Made by a program: the position numbers and the translations under genes
Shown here: in pieces, positions 43,852-51,879 of the stretch
How the letters are laid out: each line of letters opens with the position of its first letter
Position numbering within the stretch: the stretch's first letter is position 1
The notes under the pieces: generated by a model
Told to the model about the DNA's origin: nothing
Databases searched by the model: none
The model's input: the letters and a program-made list of their open reading frames with translations, nothing else
Origin: UBA8437 sp964646205
Lineage (GTDB): Bacteria; Planctomycetota; Planctomycetia; Planctomycetales; Planctomycetaceae
Direction: 5' to 3'
Length of the DNA: 64,000 nucleotides
Assembly: GCA_964646205.1 (NCBI GenBank)
Contig: CAZYAZ010000009.1
Span: forward strand, 1-64,000

Positions 43852-45792
43852 ATGTCACGTCATTCCCGCAACCTGTTCCTGGCTGTTGCGTTGCTGACCG
43901 CCGGGACCGGCGGCTGCGGTGAAGATACCCCAATCGCCACACCCGCAACGATCCCCGGAAAGCTCATTCGGGACGACACGGGGCGACTGGAAGTGGTGAC
44001 CCTCAAAGAACAATCCGTGACCCGGGACGAATTGCAGTCCATTGTTCGCGACGGGTCTTCCAGCCTGAAATCGCTGAACCTGATCCGCTGTCGCATTCCA
44101 GTGGGATCGCTCGAATTGCTCTCCGGCCTCGAACAACTCGATTACCTCGATCTTCGAGGCTCCTCGATCACTGACCCCGATCTCGAGCATGTCGGTCGAC
44201 TCCAGACTCTCACGGTGCTCGATCTCTATGACACCCGTGTCACCGACGTGGGTGTGGAGCATCTCCGCGAACTCACAAATCTCAAGTCACTCGGCCTCTA
44301 CAAGACCGATATCACCAACGCCGCCCTGGCCCACGTGGCGAAGATGGACCAACTCGACCTGATCACCGTCACCGAGACTCAAATCAACGACGACGGATTG
44401 AAACACCTCGAGAGACTGCCGCAGATTCGCTACCTCGACATCGCCCAGACCCCGATCACCGGCCGTGGCCTGAAACACGTCACCGGCATGTCGAATCTCA
44501 TCGATCTCAACCTGACCTATTGCCGCAACTTCAACGACGCCGGTCTCGCCCATGTCAGGGCCTTCCCCAAGCTTGAGGAACTGGTCCTGTTTCGCACGTC
44601 GATCACCGACACGGGCATGCCTCATATCGCGGGCCTCCACGAGTTGAAGTGGCTCGTGCTGCGTTGCACCCGTATCACCGACAACGCGTTGGTTCACCTG
44701 GCGAAGATGCAGAAACTCGAGGTGCTCCTGGCCGAGTTGACCCAGATCACCGACAACGGGCTTGACCACATCACAAAGCTCCGGTCCTTGAAGAACCTCG
44801 GGCTCAATCACAACGCGATCACCGACCAGGGATTGCCCAAGTTGGCGGCACTGAAACACCTCGAAGAACTCTGGCTCGAAAACACCGACATCACCGACGC
44901 GGGGCTCCCGGACCTCGAAAAGCTCACGACACTCGAACGACTCGCAATCGATCAAACCGAGATCACCGACATGGGTCTCGCCCGGCTTCAGAAGGCACTC
45001 CCTGGCTGCAAAATCACGAGAAACCGGGGACTGCTCACCGAGGCCCATATCGATGCAAACGGCAAGCTGTTTCCGGCACTGGCATCCATCAACGCCAAGA
45101 CAACGCCCCCGGGAGGTCGACGGCTCAGTGGGCTCGACTTCAGCAACCTGCCGATCACTGATCAGTGCCTCAAATTGGTCGCCAGCGACCAGAAGGCCTT
45201 TGCGGGGCTGAAAGAACTGAACCTCTTCCGGACTTTTGTGACCGACCAGTCGGTCGACACCATCGTCGGGTTCACTGGGCTCCGTCGGCTCGACCTGACC
45301 AACACGCAGGTCACCGAGCGTGGTGTGAGCCGGCTGGCCGAACTTCACGAGTTGGCCGACCTCTCGCTCTGGGACACACCAATCAACGACAACGCCCTGC
45401 CCCCCCTGGCCACTCTCAAACGCCTCCAGAGGCTCAACCTGCGGGTCACGCCGGTGACCGACACGGGAGCCAAGACCCTGGCCACGTTTCCCTCGCTCCG
45501 ACACCTCCTGCTCGGAGCCACCCTGGTGACTGACAAGGGACTCGCCTCGCTGGCCAAACTGGACAATCTTGAACTGCTTGACCTGCGTCGCACTTCCGTC
45601 ACCGACGCCGGGCTGAAGTCGCTTGCCCGGGTCAAGACACTGCGGGTGTTGCACCTGGCCGACACGCCCACCACCATCATCGGTCGCTTGAAACTGGGCA
45701 ACCAGTTGCCCAACTGTCGAATCACCGACTCCCGGACGCCTCCGTCTCCGTCTCGGTCTCGGCCTCCGGAAGGGCCACCGCGTCGTCCCTGA
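43852..45792 (+). CDS. LRR-only protein with two repeat arrays, lipoprotein candidate
   Basis: 646 aa from the ATG at 43852; a GTG at 43825 is an alternative. The signal (RNLFLAVALLTAGTGGC) ends in TGGC, a loose lipobox with Cys near residue 23. About twelve 24-residue LRRs (LxxLxLxxTxITDxGLxxL) cover residues about 95-385. A non-repeat linker of about 65 residues follows (LLTEAHIDANGKLFPALAS), then about seven more LRRs. The tail is low-complexity (SPSRSRPPEGPPRRP). No catalytic domain. It probably binds a protein partner at the cell surface. The last 71 bp overlap the convergent symporter gene, and both ends there code for low-complexity tails. Confidence 0.88.
   Translation: MSRHSRNLFLAVALLTAGTGGCGEDTPIATPATIPGKLIRDDTGRLEVVTLKEQSVTRDELQSIVRDGSSSLKSLNLIRCRIPVGSLELLSGLEQLDYLDLRGSSITDPDLEHVGRLQTLTVLDLYDTRVTDVGVEHLRELTNLKSLGLYKTDITNAALAHVAKMDQLDLITVTETQINDDGLKHLERLPQIRYLDIAQTPITGRGLKHVTGMSNLIDLNLTYCRNFNDAGLAHVRAFPKLEELVLFRTSITDTGMPHIAGLHELKWLVLRCTRITDNALVHLAKMQKLEVLLAELTQITDNGLDHITKLRSLKNLGLNHNAITDQGLPKLAALKHLEELWLENTDITDAGLPDLEKLTTLERLAIDQTEITDMGLARLQKALPGCKITRNRGLLTEAHIDANGKLFPALASINAKTTPPGGRRLSGLDFSNLPITDQCLKLVASDQKAFAGLKELNLFRTFVTDQSVDTIVGFTGLRRLDLTNTQVTERGVSRLAELHELADLSLWDTPINDNALPPLATLKRLQRLNLRVTPVTDTGAKTLATFPSLRHLLLGATLVTDKGLASLAKLDNLELLDLRRTSVTDAGLKSLARVKTLRVLHLADTPTTIIGRLKLGNQLPNCRITDSRTPPSPSRSRPPEGPPRRP
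44128..45010 (+). repeat. First 72-bp LRR repeat array (about 12 units)
   Basis: Tandem coding units of 72 bp, each one LRR, diverged in sequence. Boundaries are approximate. Confidence 0.7.
45200..45690 (+). repeat. Second 72-bp LRR repeat array (about 7 units)
   Basis: The same 24-residue period resumes after a linker of about 190 bp. Boundaries are approximate. Confidence 0.7.
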
Positions 45793-47461
45793 CCACCGCC
45801 CAGTAGGTTCGGTCCCTGGCACCGTCGGGCATCAGTTTCAGGCCTGGCACGAGGCTCAGCAGCAGAGAGAACACGACCGAACTGACAAATCCGACAACAA
45901 AGACCCACAGTGAAAACCAGTCCGAGAACATCTCGGCAAAGGTGAACCACAAGGTCACCACCGCTCCGGCAAACGTCCCCAGAAACACCCCGGTCGCCGT
46001 CGTCCGTCGGACAAACAACCCCAGCACGAAGACGGCCAGCAGGGGTGCCGAAAACGCGCCGACCGTCTTCTTGGCCACGGCAAACACGTCTCCCAGTTGG
46101 CCGACAAAACAGGCCAGCGTGATCGCAATGACGCCGATCAACACCACCAGGACCCGCGCCACCAGCATCTCACCGGCCTCGGTCTTTGGTCGCCACCTGG
46201 GAACCAGCCGATCGCGAAAATCGACAATCAGGGTGGTGGTGATCGAGTGGATCCCGGAATCAACACTCGACATCGTGGCCGCCATCAACGCCGCCACCAG
46301 CAACCCCACCACTCCGGCCGGAAACTTCAATCGCACAAAACGGGGCAGTGCCTGATCGTTCAGACCCAGCGCCACGATGTCGGCGTGCAGTTCCCGTGGA
46401 TGGGTTGAGTAGTACGTGGCGATCGCCTGGTCACCGCCCGGTACTCCCGCAGCAGCCAGCCGGGTTCGAACGGCCACCACCTTGCTGCTCTCGGAATCTT
46501 GCAGCTCGGCAATGGCCACGTCCGACAGCATGTCGGGGTTGTGATGGAAATAACTGAACAGGCCCATGCCGATCGCCAGCAAACCGGGGATCACGATCAG
46601 CATGCCCAGTTGTGATACCACGAAACCGACCTGAGATGTCCGGGCATCTCGGGCCGAGATGTAACGCTGCACGGCAACCTGGTCGGCACCAAACGACGAG
46701 AGTCCCTCCAGGAAACTGCCAATCAGAATCGCAAACGTGCCAAAACGGACCGTCGGATCAAGCCGGAAGTCAAACACCAGATTTTCTCGACCATTGAAAT
46801 AGGTCTCGAAAATCTCCGAGGTCCCTCCCTCGGTCTTGGAGATCAACAAGCCGGCGGCGAACAGGATCGTTCCGAAAAAGACGAAGAACTGGATCACGTC
46901 GGTCCACATCACCGCCCGCAGGCCACCAAACATCGTGTAAACAATCGCCACCACGCCCAGGCCGATAATGACCATGTACTGATCCAGGCCCGAGATTCCC
47001 GAGATGGCAACCGAGGCGGCGAACGTTGCCGCCGCCATCCAGGCAATCCGCAAGACCACGAACAGGCTGCTGGCCAGGCAACGCACCGAGACATGAAATC
47101 GCTGTTCCAGGTACTCGTAGGCGGTGTTGCAGTTGAGTTTCGAGTAAACAGGGATGAACACCCAGACCACCAGTGGCGTCGTCGCCAGAAACGCGACGGC
47201 CGCCAGCAGAATTTTCAGGCTGTCACCGTAGGCGGTTGACGGGTACATCACGAAGCTGTTGGCCGAGAACAACGTCGCCATCACGCTCAGGCCAACGGTG
47301 ATCCGCCCCATCGATCGCCCGGCCGTGAGAAACTCGTCACGGTTGGATTGTCGGCTGAGCGCCAGGCCCAGCCCCAGCGACACCACCAGGTAGCCCACGA
47401 CGACCACCAGGTCCAACGGCCGCAACGAACCGCCCAGGGCGGCAAGTCCGTCAGCAAACAT
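45722..47461 (-). CDS. Sodium:solute symporter (SSS family)
   Basis: 579 aa from the ATG at 47461, with GGA eight bases upstream; a GTG at 47473 is possible. About thirteen to fourteen transmembrane helices are seen. LTAGRSMGRITVGLSVMATL is the conserved first-helix region, FGGLRAVMWTDVIQFFVFF the SSS signature, and ATMSSVDSGIHSITTT the sodium-site Ser/Thr motif. The C-terminus is a charged low-complexity tail. It imports an organic solute with Na+. The start overlaps the end of a DapA/NanA-family lyase gene by 11 bp. That makes a sugar acid or sialic-acid-like substrate plausible but unproven. Confidence 0.93.
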   Translation of the reverse strand: MFADGLAALGGSLRPLDLVVVVGYLVVSLGLGLALSRQSNRDEFLTAGRSMGRITVGLSVMATLFSANSFVMYPSTAYGDSLKILLAAVAFLATTPLVVWVFIPVYSKLNCNTAYEYLEQRFHVSVRCLASSLFVVLRIAWMAAATFAASVAISGISGLDQYMVIIGLGVVAIVYTMFGGLRAVMWTDVIQFFVFFGTILFAAGLLISKTEGGTSEIFETYFNGRENLVFDFRLDPTVRFGTFAILIGSFLEGLSSFGADQVAVQRYISARDARTSQVGFVVSQLGMLIVIPGLLAIGMGLFSYFHHNPDMLSDVAIAELQDSESSKVVAVRTRLAAAGVPGGDQAIATYYSTHPRELHADIVALGLNDQALPRFVRLKFPAGVVGLLVAALMAATMSSVDSGIHSITTTLIVDFRDRLVPRWRPKTEAGEMLVARVLVVLIGVIAITLACFVGQLGDVFAVAKKTVGAFSAPLLAVFVLGLFVRRTTATGVFLGTFAGAVVTLWFTFAEMFSDWFSLWVFVVGFVSSVVFSLLLSLVPGLKLMPDGARDRTYWAVVRDDAVALPEAETETETEASGSR

Positions 47462-48395
47462 TGGGTGTTCCACAATCGATCAGCATTTGCCGGGCCTTGT
47501 CGCGAAAACGGTCCCGGACATCACGGGTCGGCGGACGGCACCGGCTCGAGGCCAACCCGACCAGTTCCATGCACAGCTTGTCCAGGTAGCCATCGCCGCT
47601 GGTGTAGGTCTCCATCTCGGCCCACAACCGATAGTACGGTTCGACCACGTCCATCAAATCCCGCTGCACCCGCTCGTAATCACCGGCTTCCAGCAACCCG
47701 AACAACCGCACTCCCCATTCGGGCCAGTGATTGCAAATGTGCAACTCGATCGACCGAGCCCCCAACATGTGGCTGGCGACAAACCGCAACTGGTTGTCGA
47801 TGACGGCCAACTGCTGGCCAAATGAGTCAATGACTCGCTCGAACCCCAAAAAATCATCTCCCGGGCTGCTCCATTTCAACCCGACCATGTTGGGCAGGTT
47901 GACCAGGCGTTCGACCATTCCCTCCGACACCCCCATGCTGGTCCAGTGGGTGTTGTAGACAATCAGTCCCACTTCCGGAGCCGCCTGGGAAGCGGCCTGG
48001 ATGTACTCGAAGAAGTCATCCTCGGTGTGCGAGAAATAAAATGGAGGGGACACCTGGATGAAGTCGGCACCCAACTCCTGGGCTGCACTGGCGAGTTCCA
48101 CCACCTCCACCGTGCTGGTTGTCTGTGCTCCAACCGTCACCGGAATTCGTCCTGCGGCGGCTCCAACGACCGTCCGGGCCACCTCGATTCGCTCCGCAAT
48201 CGACATCGTCGAAAAATCCCCGGCTCCCCCACCGGAGAGAATCAGGCCGGTTCCTTCCTGCAATCCCCCGGAGATCAGGAATTCGACGTGTTGCCGGATT
48301 CCTTCATGGTTGACCGCCAGGCTGTCGTCCTCGAACAACGTGGGAATCGTGACGTAGCAGCCCTGTAGCCGCGACCGGAGTTGTTGCTGGTCCAT
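47451..48395 (-). CDS. Dihydrodipicolinate synthase / N-acetylneuraminate lyase family protein
   Basis: 314 aa from the ATG at 48395 (MDQQQLRSRLQGCYVTIPTLF, the family's first strand). The Schiff-base Lys174 is in VGLKWSSPGDD, and the catalytic Tyr147 is in LIVYNTHW, 27 residues earlier as expected. The pyruvate-binding loop reads LSGGGAGDFSTMS in place of GTTGE/GSTGE. Members cleave or form 2-keto acids with pyruvate. Because the gene overlaps a sodium:solute symporter, a catabolic 2-keto-3-deoxy sugar acid or sialic-acid-type lyase is more likely than lysine biosynthesis. Cytoplasmic. Confidence 0.9.
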   Translation of the reverse strand: MDQQQLRSRLQGCYVTIPTLFEDDSLAVNHEGIRQHVEFLISGGLQEGTGLILSGGGAGDFSTMSIAERIEVARTVVGAAAGRIPVTVGAQTTSTVEVVELASAAQELGADFIQVSPPFYFSHTEDDFFEYIQAASQAAPEVGLIVYNTHWTSMGVSEGMVERLVNLPNMVGLKWSSPGDDFLGFERVIDSFGQQLAVIDNQLRFVASHMLGARSIELHICNHWPEWGVRLFGLLEAGDYERVQRDLMDVVEPYYRLWAEMETYTSGDGYLDKLCMELVGLASSRCRPPTRDVRDRFRDKARQMLIDCGTPNVC

Positions 48396-48650
48396 GAAAT
48401 GCCCATTCGAATGTCGCGAATCGTACAATGGTGACCCCGGCGGGACCGGGAGACGACATGATACCAATTCCCTTCTCTGCCTGCGTCTGGCGGTACAATC
48501 CGCCCGCAATATCCCCTCGAGAACCTCTCTGCGAGACGTCGCGATAGAATCACTGGCCGAATACCGATACTATCTATACAGTTCGCGACATAGTGGCCTT
48601 GGGCAGGACGCCCTGGGCAACACCATCAACCCTGCCGGAATTCGAACACC

Positions 48651-50024
48651 ATGTTCAGCATTCTTGGATCAGCACGCGGCCCGTCCACTGGTTTCTGTGA
48701 TGGCTTGTCACGTCGAAACTTCCTCACCGTCGGTGGCATGGCGTGTGGAGGCCTGTCACTGGCACAGGTACTGGCTGCCGACAAGCAGGCCGGCACCGGA
48801 TCGAATCACCGGGCCATCATCAACGTCTACATGCCCGGTGGCCCATCGCACATCGATCTCTGGGACCTCAAGCCGAACGCCCCGAAGGAAATCCGAGGCG
48901 AATTCCGTCCGATCGAAACCAATGTTCCGGGTATCGAGATCTGCGAGTTGTTCCCGCGGATGGCCAAGATGATGGACAAGTTCATCCCGGTCCGTTCGAT
49001 CTCCGACGCGGATGGACGACACGATGCCTTCCAGTGCATGACTGGCTGGAAAAAAAGCGATCAGATGCCCCGTGAGGGCCGTCCCAACTTCGGTTCCTGG
49101 GTCGCCCACAGCCAGGGACGGGTCAACAACTCGGTCCCGCCCAACGTTTCACTGTGCTACCCGACGGGACACCGCGAATGGGGCGAAACCCAGTTTGGTG
49201 GATTCCTGGGTGCCGCCAACGCTCCCTTTGGCCTTGTCGAAAAGGACCCGAACAAGAAGTCCAGCAACATGGTGCTCAAGGGCATCTCGCTGGACCGGCT
49301 CGGCAACCGTGAACAACTCCGGGCCGCGTTCGATCGATTCCGTCGCGATTCGGATGCCAGGGGGGTGATCGAGAGCATGGACGTGTATCACCAGCAAGCC
49401 CTGGGCATCCTGACCACCACTGCCCTGTCCAATGCACTGGATCTCTCCAAGGAGGATCCGAAGGTGTTGGCCCGTTACGGCGTCAACGATCCGGCCTACC
49501 AGCGGGACGGCGCACCGAAGATGGTCCGCAACTTCTGCGTTGCCCGTCGACTGGTCGAGGCTGGGGCCCGCGTGGTCTCGATGAACTACAGTCGCTGGGA
49601 CTGGCATGGCAGCGATGGGTTGAACTTCCCGCGCAGCCGCCAGGAATTCCCACTACTGGACCGGGGTCTCTCGGCGATGGTCACCGACCTCCACGAGCGA
49701 GGCCTGGACAAGGACGTCTCGGTTGTGGTTTGGGGTGAATTCGGCCGGACGCCCAAGATCAACAAGCGAAACAGCCGCGACCACTGGCCGCGCGCATCCT
49801 GTGCCATGCTTGCTGGCGGACACATGCCCGGTGGACAGATCATCGGCTCGACCAACAGCAAGGGCGAACACCCGGTCGACCGGCCGGTGAAGTTCCAGGA
49901 AGTCTTTGCCACTCTCTACAAGAACATCGGCATCGACTCGACCAGTACGCGGTTCTTCGACACCTCGGGCACACCTCAGTACATGGTTGCCCAGGGTATC
50001 CAGCCCATGCCCGAACTCGCCTAA
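48651..50024 (+). CDS. DUF1501 protein, solo subtype
   Basis: 457 aa from the ATG at 48651. The Tat leader is LSRRNFLTVGGMACGG (Arg21-Arg22). Landmarks are INVYMPGGPSHIDLWDLKPN near residue 60, VWGEFGRTPKINKRNSRDHW near 360 and MLAGGHMPGGQIIGSTN. The tail includes ATLYKNIGIDSTSTRFF. It begins a three-gene operon with a PmoA-family protein (16 bp) and an esterase (2 bp more). The 255-bp region upstream is divergent and holds a TAGAAT at 48545-48550, too far away to assign firmly. Exported; function unknown. Confidence 0.92.
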   Translation: MFSILGSARGPSTGFCDGLSRRNFLTVGGMACGGLSLAQVLAADKQAGTGSNHRAIINVYMPGGPSHIDLWDLKPNAPKEIRGEFRPIETNVPGIEICELFPRMAKMMDKFIPVRSISDADGRHDAFQCMTGWKKSDQMPREGRPNFGSWVAHSQGRVNNSVPPNVSLCYPTGHREWGETQFGGFLGAANAPFGLVEKDPNKKSSNMVLKGISLDRLGNREQLRAAFDRFRRDSDARGVIESMDVYHQQALGILTTTALSNALDLSKEDPKVLARYGVNDPAYQRDGAPKMVRNFCVARRLVEAGARVVSMNYSRWDWHGSDGLNFPRSRQEFPLLDRGLSAMVTDLHERGLDKDVSVVVWGEFGRTPKINKRNSRDHWPRASCAMLAGGHMPGGQIIGSTNSKGEHPVDRPVKFQEVFATLYKNIGIDSTSTRFFDTSGTPQYMVAQGIQPMPELA

Positions 50025-50040
50025 TCGTCACCGGGACAGC

Positions 50041-50961
50041 ATGACCAGCTTTGGCGTCCAGGCCGAACAGGTCGCCCTGCCCCGCGGTGCATTCCACAAG
50101 AGCCCCCGAACCTACGTGACCTGGGACGGACGTCCCGTCCTGGGGCTCAGCCAGAATGACCACCGGGCCTACCTGTACCCGGTGTGCACTCCCGCCGGGG
50201 TCCCGGTCACCAGTGAGTCACCCACCGATCATCCGCACCACAACTCGGTGTGGGTTGGAGCCGATCACGTCACGGCACTTCTCCCGTTCGCCGAGGACCG
50301 TGTCGAAGAGGCCAACTACAGCTTCTACATCAACCAGACCTTCCAGGGTCGCGCCGCCGGCCGCATCGTCGCCCGTTCACTCGACCAGCGAAGTGTGGCC
50401 GACGACCATCTGCAACTGGTTCAGATCCTCGACTGGATGGGCCCGGTCGAATGGGGAGCTCCCGAGGGACGAACCATTGGCCAGGAAACTCGAACCACGA
50501 TCATCCGCCACGTGGCCGGACACACCGAGGGCCAGTCGGCATTTCTCGTCGACGTCACCTGCGAGTTGACGGCCGCCACGTGGCCCCTGCGGATCGGTCC
50601 CACGCGGCACGCCTGGTTTGGGGTTCGCCTGGTCGAGCCCCTGCGTCCCGCACTGGGCGGACAACTCGCCGACCCGGCTGGCCCGCAAACCGTCTCCGAG
50701 ATCGTGGGGCAACCGGGTCCCTGGGTCCAGGCCTCCGCCGAGGTCGTTTCCGGCCACACCGCTGGACTCGTTGTGGCCCGCGACCCCGACACCTCGCGGT
50801 TCCCCTGGAGCCTGTACGAATGGGGAACGATTGACGTCAATCCTCTCGGCACGGTGGCCCGGGACCTCGCCGATGGCGATACTCTGACCTGTCACCTGAA
50901 ACTGATTGCTCACGACGGCCCGTACACTCCCGAACAGATTGATCACCTGGTGAGGCTCTGA
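50041..50961 (+). CDS. PmoA / DUF6807 family protein
   Basis: 306 aa from the ATG at 50041, 16 bp after the DUF1501 stop; a longer frame to 49906 only reads the shadow of that gene. The family hallmark is PTDHPHHNSVWVGADHV near residue 60, followed by TRTTIIRHVAGHTEGQSAFL and RHAWFGVRLVEPL. The fold is beta-sandwich-like. The PmoA name reflects distant annotation only and does not imply methane oxidation. No signal peptide is seen, unlike many relatives. It sits between a DUF1501 protein and an exported esterase in one operon. Role unknown; sugar-related catabolism is a guess. Confidence 0.82.
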   Translation: MTSFGVQAEQVALPRGAFHKSPRTYVTWDGRPVLGLSQNDHRAYLYPVCTPAGVPVTSESPTDHPHHNSVWVGADHVTALLPFAEDRVEEANYSFYINQTFQGRAAGRIVARSLDQRSVADDHLQLVQILDWMGPVEWGAPEGRTIGQETRTTIIRHVAGHTEGQSAFLVDVTCELTAATWPLRIGPTRHAWFGVRLVEPLRPALGGQLADPAGPQTVSEIVGQPGPWVQASAEVVSGHTAGLVVARDPDTSRFPWSLYEWGTIDVNPLGTVARDLADGDTLTCHLKLIAHDGPYTPEQIDHLVRL

Positions 50962-50963
50962 CC

Positions 50964-51866
50964 ATGACCCGCATCCTGTCCACAGCAGTTGTTTCCCTAC
51001 TGCTGTTTCCAGCGATACTGGCCGCCGAACTCCCGAAGCCAACGGCCGTCCTGGATCTCTGGCCCGATGGCGCCCCCGACACCAACGGACTCACCGGCCC
51101 GGAAAAAGGCAAACGGTGTGTGGGCAACATCAGCAAGCCAACGCTGCTGGTCTACCTGCCCACCGGCGACCGCAAACCGACCTCCGCAGTCGTGATCACC
51201 CCGGGGGGCGGCTATGGGGTGGTGTGCGTCGAACCCGAGGGCTATCCGATCGCTGAATTGCTGATCGAACGTGGCATCGCGGCGATCATCTGCAAGTACC
51301 GTTTGCCCAACGGACATCACCTGGTTCCGGCCAATGACGCCAGGAGAGCACTTCGCACCGTGCGACACAACGCCGCGAAGTGGAACATCGATCCCAAGCG
51401 AGTTGGTGTCTGGGGTTTCTCGGCCGGTGGGCACCTGGCCAGCACCGTCTCGACTGTTTTCGATTCCGGCAAAGCCGACTCCAGTGACATGGTCGAGCGG
51501 CAATCCAGCCGACCCGACTTCTCGGTGCTGTTCTACCCGGTGATCACGATGATGGATGGGGCGGTGCACAAGGGCTCGCGGAGAAACCTTGTCGGGGCCT
51601 CACCCCAGCCGGCATTGCTGCAACGGTATTCCAACGAGAACCGGGTCACCAAGCAAACACCACCCACCTTCCTGCTGCACTGCACCGATGACCGTGCCGT
51701 CCCGGTCGAGAACAGCCTCGGGTACTACCGCCAGTTGGTGGCCCAGGGTGTTCCGGCCTCTTTGCTGATCTTCGAATCGGGAAGCCACGGCCCCACCGCC
51801 TTCAACAAGAACCCGTCCTGGCTGGCGGCCTTCGACAGGTGGCTGACCGCACGCGGTGCGAAGTGA
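50964..51866 (+). CDS. Secreted alpha/beta hydrolase (acetyl esterase, BD-FAE/Axe2-like)
   Basis: 300 aa. The signal peptide is ILSTAVVSLLLFPAILAA-E. The oxyanion motif VVITPGGGYGVVCVEPEG is followed by nucleophile Ser153 in VWGFSAGGHLAST, acid Asp242/243 in HCTDDRAVPVE and His275 in ESGSHGP. This triad and the PGGGY motif mark the exported carbohydrate-ester family around xylan acetyl or feruloyl esterases. The ATG is 2 bp after the PmoA gene stop, so the two are tightly linked. The convergent DUF1501 gene ends 14 bp away. Confidence 0.9.
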   Translation: MTRILSTAVVSLLLFPAILAAELPKPTAVLDLWPDGAPDTNGLTGPEKGKRCVGNISKPTLLVYLPTGDRKPTSAVVITPGGGYGVVCVEPEGYPIAELLIERGIAAIICKYRLPNGHHLVPANDARRALRTVRHNAAKWNIDPKRVGVWGFSAGGHLASTVSTVFDSGKADSSDMVERQSSRPDFSVLFYPVITMMDGAVHKGSRRNLVGASPQPALLQRYSNENRVTKQTPPTFLLHCTDDRAVPVENSLGYYRQLVAQGVPASLLIFESGSHGPTAFNKNPSWLAAFDRWLTARGAK

Positions 51867-51879
51867 CCATCTCGCACGA

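Noticed and set aside
44128..45690. Regular repeats that might suggest a CRISPR array or satellite
   Set aside because: The period is 72 bp, in frame, with no identical repeat units or unique spacers. It encodes LRRs.
44287..45822. 511-codon minus-strand frame opposite the LRR gene, with regular spacing
   Set aside because: Its periodicity mirrors the 72-bp LRR coding repeat on the plus strand. The protein itself matches nothing.
48396..48650. Search for a small gene or RNA in the largest intergenic gap
   Set aside because: Only short A/T-rich patches (a TAGAAT at 48545-48550 and a TACTATC region) were seen. There is no convincing ORF, tRNA cloverleaf or long hairpin.
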